Of a DNA stretch of 64,000 nt, positions 27,802 through 35,699 are shown piece by piece. Below the pieces are notes generated by a model. That model was not told where the DNA came from and did not search any database. It saw nothing but the letters and a program-made list of their open reading frames with translations. Source of the DNA: Pseudobdellovibrionaceae bacterium (GTDB taxonomy: Bacteria > Bdellovibrionota > Bdellovibrionia > Bdellovibrionales > Bdellovibrionaceae). Where the stretch lies: NCBI GenBank assembly GCA_019637915.1, contig JAHBUV010000001.1, forward strand, positions 2,636,565 to 2,700,564, read 5' to 3'. Made by a program: the position numbers and the translations under genes. Positions within the stretch are counted from its first letter, which is position 1. Every line of letters begins with the position of its first letter.

Positions 27802-28491
27802 ATGGCAAAAAAAGCCGCGAAACCCGCACCTGCGAAAAAGTCGGCCCCCGCGACCAAGGCGGCCCCGAAGTCTGCAACCGCTTCCGCCAAGAAGCCCTTG
27901 AAGGCCGCGGCCAAGCCGGCCAAACCCGTGAAAGCCGCGAAGCCCGCGAAATCCGCCAAAAGCGCCAAGCCCGTCAAAGCCTCTCCGGCGAAGGCGGCCG
28001 CGAAGGAAGCCCCGGCGAAAAAAGCGGCGGTGGAGAGCGCTCCGAAAAAAGCTTTGAAATCCGTGATGGCCAGCGTGGTGGAAGCCACCGAAGCGCTGAC
28101 GCAAAGAATTCTGCGCGCCCCCGCGAAAAAAGAGGCGGCGGCGGAAGAAGCCGCGCCGGCCGTGGCAGAAGCCGCCCCCACCCCCGCTCCGGCACCGGTC
28201 AAGGCCGCCAAGGCCCCGAAAACCAAAACCGGTAAATCCTCCTTGAAGCTGGTGAAGGGCGAAAAACCCTCGGCCGCGGAGGATGAGACACGCTGGGGTG
28301 ACCTCCATGAGAGATACAAATCCGAAAAGCCGCAAGTTTACGACATGAAGGCCACCTTCGAGGCGGGCCGCCCCTTGCAGCACAAGGTGCTGGGTTGGGG
28401 TTGGATCATGACCAACGAAAATGACCGTCTGGAAGTTCTCTTTAAGGACGGCCGCCGCATTCTCATCAGCAATTACAATCCGAATCGCTGA
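27802..28491 (+). CDS. Histone H1-like Lys/Ala/Pro-rich protein with C-terminal domain
   Basis: The first ~150 residues of this 229-aa protein are low-complexity Lys/Ala/Pro repeats (AAKPAKPVKAAKPAKSAKSA), like H1-type nucleoid proteins, and should bind DNA without sequence preference. The last ~60 residues form a separate conserved-looking domain with WGDLHERYKSEKPQVYDM and HKVLGWGWI. ATG 27802 is preferred over 27793 because GAGGAGG touches the latter. A terminator follows. Role in chromosome packing is inference. Confidence 0.75.
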   Translation: MAKKAAKPAPAKKSAPATKAAPKSATASAKKPLKAAAKPAKPVKAAKPAKSAKSAKPVKASPAKAAAKEAPAKKAAVESAPKKALKSVMASVVEATEALTQRILRAPAKKEAAAEEAAPAVAEAAPTPAPAPVKAAKAPKTKTGKSSLKLVKGEKPSAAEDETRWGDLHERYKSEKPQVYDMKATFEAGRPLQHKVLGWGWIMTNENDRLEVLFKDGRRILISNYNPNR

Positions 28492-28519
28492 AAAGAGGGC
28501 CGGAGGGCTTCCGGCTTTT
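28491..28519 (+). terminator. Intrinsic terminator after H1-like gene
   Basis: GCCGGA (28499-28504) and TCCGGC (28510-28515) form a stem flanked by AAAAGAG on the left and TTTT on the right. Confidence 0.7.
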
Positions 28520-28523
28520 CGGC

Positions 28524-28552
28524 TTGCATTCAAAGGGCTCTCAGCCTAGTAC
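28524..28552 (+). promoter_or_regulatory. Possible promoter of infA
   Basis: TTGCAT (28524-28529) and TAGTAC (28547-28552) are 17 bp apart. The -10 box is only 9 bases from the infA ATG, so transcription would start almost at the start codon, giving a leaderless or near-leaderless message. Confidence 0.4.
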
Positions 28553-28561
28553 TTGTAGGGC

Positions 28562-28780
28562 ATGGCAAAAGACGATCTGGCACAAGTAGATGGAAAAGTG
28601 GTCGACGCGCTGGCGGGTGGCATTTATAAAGTGCAACTCGACAACACCGTGGTGATCAACGCCAAGCTCTGCGGCAAAATGCGCCGCTTCAATATCCGCG
28701 TGGTCGTCGGCGACCGCGTGAGCGTGGGGGTCTCTCCTTATGATCCCACCCACGGCCTGATCATGTTCCGCCACAAGTGA
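28562..28780 (+). CDS. infA: Translation initiation factor IF-1
   Basis: A 72-aa single-OB-fold protein that occupies the ribosomal A site during initiation. Typical IF-1 features are visible: GKVVDALAGGIYKVQLDN, then HAKLCGKMRR-like NAKLCGKMRRFNIRVVVGD and a final GLIMFRHK. Length is exact for the family. Only a poor TAGGG site is close to the ATG. It lies 38 bases upstream of tex. Confidence 0.95.
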   Translation: MAKDDLAQVDGKVVDALAGGIYKVQLDNTVVINAKLCGKMRRFNIRVVVGDRVSVGVSPYDPTHGLIMFRHK

Positions 28781-28818
28781 GACAGCAGCATCTGATATCC
28801 CATTGAAGCGAGGTTCCC

Positions 28819-31215
28819 ATGGAAGTGACTCTTCAGAGTTATTTATCTCGTCTTATCCCTGATGTGACCCCGAAATCCGCCGCGGCGGTTTTGGAGTTGG
28901 CGGCCGAAGGGGCCACCGTGCCCTTCATCGCGCGCTACCGGAAGGAAAAAACCGGCAACCTGGATGAAGTGAAAATCCGCGCCGTCATCGACGCCAAGGA
29001 AACCCACGACGAGATCGTCAAGCGCAAGGCCTTCCTGGTCAAAGAGATCGGCGAGCAGGGCAATCTCACGGCGGAGATCGGCAAACGCATCGAGGCCTCC
29101 TGGGACCTGGGCGAGCTGGAGGAAATCTACCGTCCCTTCAAAAAGAAGAAAAAAACCAAGGCCACCATCGCCCGCGACGCCGGCCTGGAGCCCTTGTCGC
29201 AATGGCTGTGGGACCTGGGCCACGGCGCGATCAAGGACGACATGACCATGGAAGTGAAGGCGAAGTCCTTCCTCAACGCCGCGGCCAAGATCAACACCTA
29301 CGAGGAGGCGCTCAAAGGGGCGCAGGACATCCTCGTCGAGAAGATCGCCAACGATCCCGATCTGCGGGCCATGGTCTCGAAAAATTACTTTGAAAAAGGC
29401 CGCGTGACCGCCAAGGCCGCCAAGGGCTTCAAGCCGAACTCGAAATTCGAGATGTACAAGGAGTTCGAGGAGCCCGTGAAGAGCCTGATGGAAACCAAGT
29501 CCTCGCACCGTTACCTGGCCATGCGCCGGGGCTGGCAGGAGGAGGAGCTTTCCGTGGAGGTGAAGGGCGATGACGAGGCCCTGCTCGCCGCCTATGAAAA
29601 GTTCGCGACCACGACGCCGGACAACGCCATCGGCGAGTTGCTGAAGACCTGCGCCAAAACCGCCTTGAGCGTGTACGTCGTCCCTTCCGTGACCAACGAG
29701 ATCCACCGCGTTCTGAAGGACAAGGCCGACGAGGACGCCATCAAGGTGTTCGCGGAAAACGTCCGCCGCCTGTTGCTGGCTTCGCCGTACGGGCCGAAGT
29801 GCGTGCTCGGGGTCGATCCGGGCCTGCGCACGGGTTGCAAGGTCGCCCTGGTCGACAAGGGCGGCAATTTCATCTCGCACACGGTGCTGCAGATCCTCGG
29901 CGAGGACGCCGAAACCAAAGCCAAAAAACTGTTCGGCGAAGTCATGAAGCAGATCCAGATCGAGGCCGTGGCCGTCGGCAACGGCACCGCCGGCCGTCAG
30001 ACGGAAGTGTTCCTGCGCAAAATCCTGAAAGAGCTCGGTCACAACACGCCGATCATCATGGTGAACGAGGCCGGCGCCTCGGTGTACTCCGCCTCGGACG
30101 TGGCCCGCGAGGAGTTCCCGGATCTCGATCTGACCGTGAAGGGCGCGATCTCCATCGCCCGACGCCTGCAGGATCCTTTGGCGGAACTCGTGAAGGTGGA
30201 TCCCAAATCCATCGGCGTGGGCCAGTATCAGCACGACGTCAACCAGAGCCATCTGAAAAAGGGCCTGGAAGCCGTGGTGGAGTCTTGCGTGAACCAGGTG
30301 GGGGTGGATTTGAACACCGCTTCGGCGCCTTTGCTGGCCTACGTGTCCGGCATCGGTCCCGCTCTGGCGAAGAACATCGTCGAGCACCGCAAGACCAAGG
30401 GTCTTTTCACGGACCGCGAGGATCTGCTGAAGGTCCCGAAATTCTCCGCCAAGGTCTATGAACAGGCCGCCGGCTTCCTGCGCATCTTCAATGGCAAGAC
30501 CATGCTCGATGCCACGGGCATCCACCCGGAACGTTATCAGGCCGTGAAGGACATGGCCCACGACGTGAACACCGCGGTCAGCGAGCTGATCGGCGAAGGG
30601 GCGAAAAAGCTGCTCGGCGCCCGCGCCAAGTGGGCCGCCCTGGTGGGTGAGTTCACGTTCGACGACATCGTCAAGGAGCTGGAAAAACCGGGACGCGATC
30701 CGCGCGATCCCTTCAAGGTGTTCCAGTTCCGCGAGGACCTGTTCGAGGTGAAGGACCTGCAGGAAGGCATGATCTGCCCCGGCATCGTGACCAACGTGAC
30801 GAACTTCGGCGCCTTCGTGGACATCGGCGTCCATCAGGATGGTCTGGTGCACATTTCCGAGCTGTCGAACAAGTTCGTCGAGGATCCGCGCAAAGTCGTG
30901 AGTCCCGGCGATCAGGTCACCGTCAAAGTGCTGAAGGTGGACTTGGGCAAGAATCAGATTTCCCTCTCCATGAAGATGGACTCGCCGGCGGAACGCCCGG
31001 CGCCGCGCCCGCAAGGGGAGCGTCGTCCGCAGCAGGGTTCGGGACCGCGCCGCGATGAACGTCGTGATGATCGCCGTCCGTCGGGAGGCGGGGGGCCGCG
31101 TCGGGATGACCGGGGCCGCGGGGGCACGTCGCCCGGCGGCGGGCAGCGCGGCGGTGGACAGCCGTTCAACAATCCTTTCGCGGCCTTGCTGAACAATCAG
31201 AACGCAAAGAAATAA
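28819..31215 (+). CDS. tex: Tex-family RNA-binding transcription accessory protein
   Basis: A 798-aa cytoplasmic nucleic-acid-binding protein that in other bacteria affects transcription and toxin expression. Tex N-terminal helices, a YqgF-like domain with VLGVDPGLRTGCKVALVD (about residue 333), helix-hairpin-helix motifs (SGIGPALAKNIVEHR) and an S1 domain (GIVTNVTNFGAFVDIGVHQD, about 655-725) are in the usual order. The last ~70 residues are an Arg/Gly-rich tail that probably adds RNA affinity. A short stem without a T-tract (31222-31240) follows. Confidence 0.96.
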   Translation: MEVTLQSYLSRLIPDVTPKSAAAVLELAAEGATVPFIARYRKEKTGNLDEVKIRAVIDAKETHDEIVKRKAFLVKEIGEQGNLTAEIGKRIEASWDLGELEEIYRPFKKKKKTKATIARDAGLEPLSQWLWDLGHGAIKDDMTMEVKAKSFLNAAAKINTYEEALKGAQDILVEKIANDPDLRAMVSKNYFEKGRVTAKAAKGFKPNSKFEMYKEFEEPVKSLMETKSSHRYLAMRRGWQEEELSVEVKGDDEALLAAYEKFATTTPDNAIGELLKTCAKTALSVYVVPSVTNEIHRVLKDKADEDAIKVFAENVRRLLLASPYGPKCVLGVDPGLRTGCKVALVDKGGNFISHTVLQILGEDAETKAKKLFGEVMKQIQIEAVAVGNGTAGRQTEVFLRKILKELGHNTPIIMVNEAGASVYSASDVAREEFPDLDLTVKGAISIARRLQDPLAELVKVDPKSIGVGQYQHDVNQSHLKKGLEAVVESCVNQVGVDLNTASAPLLAYVSGIGPALAKNIVEHRKTKGLFTDREDLLKVPKFSAKVYEQAAGFLRIFNGKTMLDATGIHPERYQAVKDMAHDVNTAVSELIGEGAKKLLGARAKWAALVGEFTFDDIVKELEKPGRDPRDPFKVFQFREDLFEVKDLQEGMICPGIVTNVTNFGAFVDIGVHQDGLVHISELSNKFVEDPRKVVSPGDQVTVKVLKVDLGKNQISLSMKMDSPAERPAPRPQGERRPQQGSGPRRDERRDDRRPSGGGGPRRDDRGRGGTSPGGGQRGGGQPFNNPFAALLNNQNAKK

Positions 31216-31265
31216 AATGGTCCGGGGTTCCGTGCCCCGGCTCTGAACAAATTAAAGGGGGGCCT

Positions 31266-31367
31266 ATGGCCACGAAAAAGAAAGTGAACCGCACGAAGAG
31301 CATCCGTCACAAGTCGAAACGCATCCAAAAGAAGAAGAAAAACATCCGCGGCAAGAACAAGCGCTAA
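31266..31367 (+). CDS. Very basic 33-aa peptide
   Basis: The frame has an excellent ribosome site (AAAGGGGGG) before the ATG and encodes a peptide with 12 Lys, 5 Arg and 1 His among 33 residues and no acidic residue (MATKKKVNRTKSIRHKSK at the start). This is the composition of small ribosome-associated peptides such as bTHX or of RNA-binding tails. It sits alone between tex and ddl. Function unknown; a ribosomal or nucleoid role is my inference. Confidence 0.7.
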   Translation: MATKKKVNRTKSIRHKSKRIQKKKKNIRGKNKR

Positions 31368-31437
31368 GTCGGGTGTTTGGATTCCCTGGGTTGTGAGTTC
31401 GCCCGAGTGCGGGTAGGATTTTCCCCAGGGGATCAAC

Positions 31438-32577
31438 ATGAAGAAAAAAATCAAAGTCGGCATTCTCTTCGGCGGCAAATCCGGTGAACACGAAGTCAGC
31501 ATCGTTTCCGCCACCAATGTGTTCAACGCCCTCGACAAAGAAAAATACGATGTCACCCTGGTCGGCATCGACAAGGACGGGCGCTGGTTGCTGCCCGATC
31601 AAACCCTGCTCCTGACCAACGCCGCCAATCCCCGCCTCATCAAATTGAACAAGGAGAAATGCTCCGTCAGCCTCGTGCCTTTCGAGGCCGATCGCTCCCT
31701 CGTCGCGGTGGGCGACACGCCGGCCGCTCCGGCCTCGACGGGTCGTTTCGACGTGGTGCTGCCGATTTTGCACGGCACTTACGGGGAGGACGGCACCATC
31801 CAAGGCCTTCTGGAGCTGGCCAACGTGCCCTACGTGGGGTCGGGCGTTCTGGGATCCGCCGCCGGCATGGACAAGGACATCGCGAAGAAACTGTTCCAGG
31901 CCGAAGGCATCCCGGTCGTCCCGGGCCGGGTGATCCGCCGCCACGAATTCGAAAAAGCGGCCGACAAGACCATCGACGGCGTGATCGCCGCCGTGGGACT
32001 GCCCTTCTTCGTGAAGCCCGCCAACATGGGCTCGTCCGTGGGCGTGCACAAGGTGAAGAGCCGCGACGAGGCGGCCGAAAAAATCAAAGACGCTTTCCGC
32101 TATGACACCAAAATCCTGGCCGAGAAAGCCGTCAACGCCCGCGAGATCGAGTGCGCGGTCCTGGGCAACAACGAGCCCAAGGCCTCCATCGTCGGCGAGA
32201 TCGTGCCGACCCATGAGTTCTACAGCTACGAAGCCAAGTACATGGACGAGAACGGCGCCCACCTGAAAATCCCCGCCGACGGGCTGACGCCGGAGATGAC
32301 CAAAAAAATCCAGGACCTTTCGGTGCGCGCTTTCCGCGCCCTCGAGCTGCGCGGCCTGGCCCGCGTCGATTTTTTCCTCGATAAAACCACGGGGGACTTG
32401 TTCCTGAACGAGGTGAACACGATCCCGGGTTTCACGCAGATCAGCATGTACCCGAAGTTGTGGATGGCCGCGGGGATGACCTACGCCGGTTTGCTGGATG
32501 AGTTGATCCGCCTGGCGCTGGAGCGTCACGCGGAGAAGAACTCCCTCAAGACGAGCTTCGATCCCAGCGAGAATTGA
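31438..32577 (+). CDS. ddl: D-alanine-D-alanine ligase
   Basis: Makes the D-Ala-D-Ala dipeptide of peptidoglycan in the cytoplasm using ATP. The 379-aa length fits the DdlA-type branch. ATP-grasp features are present: GGKSGEHEVSIVSA at the N-terminus, KPANMGSSVGVHKV in the middle and FLNEVNTIPGFT with the metal-binding Glu and Asn near the end. AGGGGA precedes the ATG. Confidence 0.96.
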   Translation: MKKKIKVGILFGGKSGEHEVSIVSATNVFNALDKEKYDVTLVGIDKDGRWLLPDQTLLLTNAANPRLIKLNKEKCSVSLVPFEADRSLVAVGDTPAAPASTGRFDVVLPILHGTYGEDGTIQGLLELANVPYVGSGVLGSAAGMDKDIAKKLFQAEGIPVVPGRVIRRHEFEKAADKTIDGVIAAVGLPFFVKPANMGSSVGVHKVKSRDEAAEKIKDAFRYDTKILAEKAVNAREIECAVLGNNEPKASIVGEIVPTHEFYSYEAKYMDENGAHLKIPADGLTPEMTKKIQDLSVRAFRALELRGLARVDFFLDKTTGDLFLNEVNTIPGFTQISMYPKLWMAAGMTYAGLLDELIRLALERHAEKNSLKTSFDPSEN

Positions 32578-32665
32578 AAGTGATTCGAAAAAGCGGGAGT
32601 GGAACGCTTGCTTGAGCCGCCTTGATCTGGGACCCTGAACGGGTTGTGGAGATCAAGGAGGACTC

Positions 32666-34147
32666 ATGCGGACGTTGTTGTTTTTTTCGTTGCCGCCGTT
32701 GGTGATGCTTTTGGGGTGCGTGTCGACGCCGGAGCACAAGGAGCCCCTGGCTCTGGGCGCCGGGCAACCGCTCCGATCCCTGGCCTCTTTGCCCAGCACC
32801 GAGGACATCGCCCGTTCCACCAAGGCTTCCCTGGGTTTGCCGGACCCCCAGCCCGTCGTTGAGGCGCAGCTCAAACGTTACCTGCGCGTTTTCTATCATA
32901 CACAAAGTTTATTGAATGATTTCGACCGGATGCTCGAGGAAAAGGCCCGGCAAAAGCCTTCCGCGGACGGCAACGTCCTGGCCGATGAGACCTACGCGAA
33001 GCTGATTTCGGCCTGGATCCTGAGCGACCAGGAAAAAGAGCGTTTCGTGCAAAGCTACCTGACCCTGGCGCAGTGGGAAGCTGATTTGCGGAGCGCCCCC
33101 GCCGCGGGCCGGGAGCTGGAACGCGCCCGCGTGGAGATGATGGCGAAAGCCCTTCGCCAAAGCCTGGATCGCGCCGGCACGGACCGCATCGCCTTGCAGG
33201 GGCTCTATCAGAAAATTCATGAGGAGGCGGAAGAGTCCGTCATGAACGAGCCGTCCATGGCGGATTCCCAGGCGCGCGCCATCGGCCAATTGGCCTGGGA
33301 CAGGCAGTTCAACGCCAAGGACTCCGCCACGGCTTTCTACAAAAAACACGGGTCAGAGCTGCAGATGGCGGCCGTCCAGGCGGCGGCGGACCAGGAAGTG
33401 CAGCGCGAGGTCGCGAATCTCCTCACGGCCGTCAAGGAGGAGATCCTCGCCAACCTGATGTCCCGCGAACCGCAAAGCGCCGGCCAGATCATGGCTTCAT
33501 CGGGCGCGAGCGGCAACATCAACGGCCAGGGTTTCCCCATGGGCACCTGGGCCCTGACTTACGATGACGGTCCTTCGGGCAACTTCACCATGAAACTGGT
33601 GCAGGACCTCTCGCGCAACAGGATGAAAGCCACGTTCTTCTGGCTGGCGAAGCTCGCCCCGCGCCTGCAGGGAGTGGTGAACAACGTGAAAGCGGCCGGG
33701 ATGGATCTGGCGAGCCACTCCTTCGCCCACCGCAACCTGCAGTCCCTGAACGCCGGCGGTTTGCAGCAGGAGATCGTCAATTCGACCCGCATCCTGTCTC
33801 AGAGTTACGGCGCGCCCCCGCGGCTGTTCCGTTGTCCCTACGGGGCTTGCGGTCAGGCGGGCGGACGAATCCGTCAACTGATCGCCGATCAGAAGATGGT
33901 TCACGTGTTTTGGAACGTCGACAGCCTGGACTGGCAGGATCGCAATCCGCAGTCGGTTTACGCCCGGGTGAAAAGGCAGATGGCGGCCCAAGGCCGCGGC
34001 ATCGTGCTCTTTCACGACATCCACGCGCAGTCGGTGACCGTGACGAACCGTCTGCTCGCGGACCTGCAAAAAGACGCCGCCGCCGGCAGAATCCGCGTCG
34101 TGAGCGTCCAACAGGCGATTGACCAGGTCAATGCCTCGACGAGGTGA
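32666..34147 (+). CDS. NodB-type polysaccharide deacetylase lipoprotein
   Basis: A 493-aa predicted lipoprotein (lipobox MLLGC, Cys18). The first ~290 residues are helical and unassigned. The C-terminal NodB domain has the metal-binding Asp pair TYDDGPSGNF, the HSFAH metal-binding pair, a RCPYGA motif and the final FHDIH. Such enzymes remove N-acetyl groups from peptidoglycan or surface glycans. AAGGAGG lies 5 bases before the ATG. A second lipoprotein gene follows 3 bases on. Confidence 0.88.
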   Translation: MRTLLFFSLPPLVMLLGCVSTPEHKEPLALGAGQPLRSLASLPSTEDIARSTKASLGLPDPQPVVEAQLKRYLRVFYHTQSLLNDFDRMLEEKARQKPSADGNVLADETYAKLISAWILSDQEKERFVQSYLTLAQWEADLRSAPAAGRELERARVEMMAKALRQSLDRAGTDRIALQGLYQKIHEEAEESVMNEPSMADSQARAIGQLAWDRQFNAKDSATAFYKKHGSELQMAAVQAAADQEVQREVANLLTAVKEEILANLMSREPQSAGQIMASSGASGNINGQGFPMGTWALTYDDGPSGNFTMKLVQDLSRNRMKATFFWLAKLAPRLQGVVNNVKAAGMDLASHSFAHRNLQSLNAGGLQQEIVNSTRILSQSYGAPPRLFRCPYGACGQAGGRIRQLIADQKMVHVFWNVDSLDWQDRNPQSVYARVKRQMAAQGRGIVLFHDIHAQSVTVTNRLLADLQKDAAAGRIRVVSVQQAIDQVNASTR

Positions 34148-34150
34148 AAA

Positions 34151-34750
34151 ATGAACTCCACGCTCAAGAGGGTTTTCCTCTGCGGCTCTTTCGTTCTTTG
34201 GGGGGGATGCACGTCCTCCCCTCCCACGGCGGAGGTGGAAGGCGCGGAGCAGAAGGCTTCGCCGCTCTCCCGGGACGAAGTCCTGGACCGTTTCAGCCTG
34301 CCCGAACTGGCGAGCGCGGCCAACGCGTTCAAAGTGGTCATTGATGAAGAAGCCCCGTCCGAGCCCCTTCTCAAAGAGTGCGTGATCAGCGGGGCGGAGG
34401 CGCTCCGGTGGATGATGCCCCTGAAGGAACTGATCGACACGAAGACCGAAGAAGAGCGCCGGGTTTACGTGGAAAACCCCATGTCGCCCGAGCGGGTCCG
34501 TCAGTTTGAAGCGTGTGAAAAGAACTGCACCTGCGGCGCTTTCCTGACTTTGTTGGAACCGGTGAGGGAGCCGCGCTTGAAACCCGCGCGGGCGCGCGCC
34601 CGTCACCGTCATTATTTGCACCGGTTGCGGGAGCGGGCGACGAGCCTGAGCCCCCGGGAAAGCCTGACGTGCGCCCGCCGGCAGTCTTGGCTCTGCCGCA
34701 GTCCTTTGCGGTCTTACCTGGAGCGGGAGGCCGCGAACGGCGCTCTTTGA
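34151..34750 (+). CDS. Hypothetical lipoprotein, 199 aa
   Basis: A signal peptide with lipobox WGGCTSS (Cys near residue 20) leads into a helical domain with cysteines (KECVIS, FEACEKNCTCGA, LTCARR, WLCRS) and an Arg-rich C-terminus. No family is recognised. It starts 3 bases after the deacetylase, so the two form an operon and may act on the same envelope substrate (inference). Confidence 0.65.
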   Translation: MNSTLKRVFLCGSFVLWGGCTSSPPTAEVEGAEQKASPLSRDEVLDRFSLPELASAANAFKVVIDEEAPSEPLLKECVISGAEALRWMMPLKELIDTKTEEERRVYVENPMSPERVRQFEACEKNCTCGAFLTLLEPVREPRLKPARARARHRHYLHRLRERATSLSPRESLTCARRQSWLCRSPLRSYLEREAANGAL

Positions 34751-34751
34751 T

Positions 34752-35531
34752 TCAGCGGCGGTTTTTCAGCAGCGCGCGGGCGATCTCGGCGAAGCCGCGG
34801 CCGCCCCGCGAGGGGGCGATGTAGGCCGGCGGTGATCGCAGGCGGTCGCTGAAGTCACGGATGTTGGCGACGCCGAAACCGTGGGGGAAGGCCGCGAACA
34901 TCGGTTCGTCGTTGGGCGAATCCCCGCAGAAGGCGGCGCGCCGGCGGATGTCGTCGTCCGACAGCGAGAACTCACTCCTCAAAAATCGCCGGGCCATGGT
35001 GAGTTTGTCGTAATCGCCGAACCAGCCGTTGACGTGGATCGAGCTCACTTTGGCCTGGGCGCCGGCGGCCTCGAAGAGCTTGACGATTTTTTCAACGCTC
35101 TCGCGCGGCAGGGCCGGCACGTCCTCGCAGAAATCGATGGCGAGATCCATCAGGCGGCAGAATTGATCGCTGGCGACGGCACTGCCCGGCACTTGGCGCG
35201 GGATGTCCTGTTGAAGAAGATCAAGCCGGCGGCGGTTCGCCGCGATGGTGGCGCTGTCGAAGAAAAAATCCCGTTTCATGCGGCGCTCGTGATAGCGGAA
35301 CCAAAAGCCGCCGTTTTCGCCGACGACGCCGGCGACCGGCCACATCCGCGCGATCATTTCGCACCATCCGGCGGGACGGCCGGTGACGGGGATCACGTGA
35401 AGGCCCGCCCCGTGCAGCGCCCACAAAGCGGCGTAAGCTTCGGCGTGAAGTTGCCCCTCGTCGGTGAGGGTGTCATCGATATCGGTGAGGATGAAATCGA
35501 CAGAAGATTGAAATTCCGAAAGTTTTCTCAT
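34752..35531 (-). CDS. HAD-superfamily hydrolase, Cof/sugar-phosphatase type
   Basis: A 259-aa phosphatase. Motif I is DIDDTLTDEG with the nucleophile Asp, motif II is VTGRPAG and motif IV is CGDSPNDEPMF, with a cap domain of class IIB between. These proteins hydrolyse sugar phosphates or similar compounds; the substrate is unknown. The stop converges with the preceding lipoprotein gene with one base between. GGAG touches the ATG, so the ribosome site is poor and a slightly different start is possible. Confidence 0.85.
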   Translation of the reverse strand: MRKLSEFQSSVDFILTDIDDTLTDEGQLHAEAYAALWALHGAGLHVIPVTGRPAGWCEMIARMWPVAGVVGENGGFWFRYHERRMKRDFFFDSATIAANRRRLDLLQQDIPRQVPGSAVASDQFCRLMDLAIDFCEDVPALPRESVEKIVKLFEAAGAQAKVSSIHVNGWFGDYDKLTMARRFLRSEFSLSDDDIRRRAAFCGDSPNDEPMFAAFPHGFGVANIRDFSDRLRSPPAYIAPSRGGRGFAEIARALLKNRR

Positions 35532-35576
35532 CTCCAGAAACTTTATCGAGCCCCTCCGTGGAGCGCAAAGTCAAAG

Positions 35577-35617
35577 TTCCAACTTGCGTTGGAAGATAAA
35601 ATTCATCTTTATATATA
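35577..35617 (+). promoter_or_regulatory. Promoter of topA with dyad at -35
   Basis: TTGGAA (35589-35594) and TATATA (35612-35617) are 17 bp apart in an AT-rich patch inside GC-rich DNA. A perfect 7-bp dyad, TTCCAAC (35577-35583) and GTTGGAA (35588-35594), overlaps the -35 box. The leader to topA would be about 75 bases. Confidence 0.7.
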
Positions 35618-35699
35618 GGACCGGCCGCCCGTATTTCCGGAGAAGATCACCAGTGACGCGGCGGGGTGACAGCGTGATCGGCAGCTTGAGGGATGGGAA

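Noticed and set aside
27802-28150. Repeated Lys/Ala codons as a CRISPR-like or tandem repeat array
   Set aside because: The repeats are in-frame low-complexity codons without fixed unit length or spacers. No CRISPR array or cas gene was seen in the window.
28843-31014. A 723-codon open frame antisense to tex
   Set aside because: It is a shadow of high-GC codon use. It lacks family motifs, and tex on the other strand is complete and conserved. The long antisense frames opposite topA, fusA, etfD and the RND gene are dismissed for the same reason.
31222-31240. CCGGGG/CCCCGG stem after tex as a terminator
   Set aside because: No T-tract follows on either strand.
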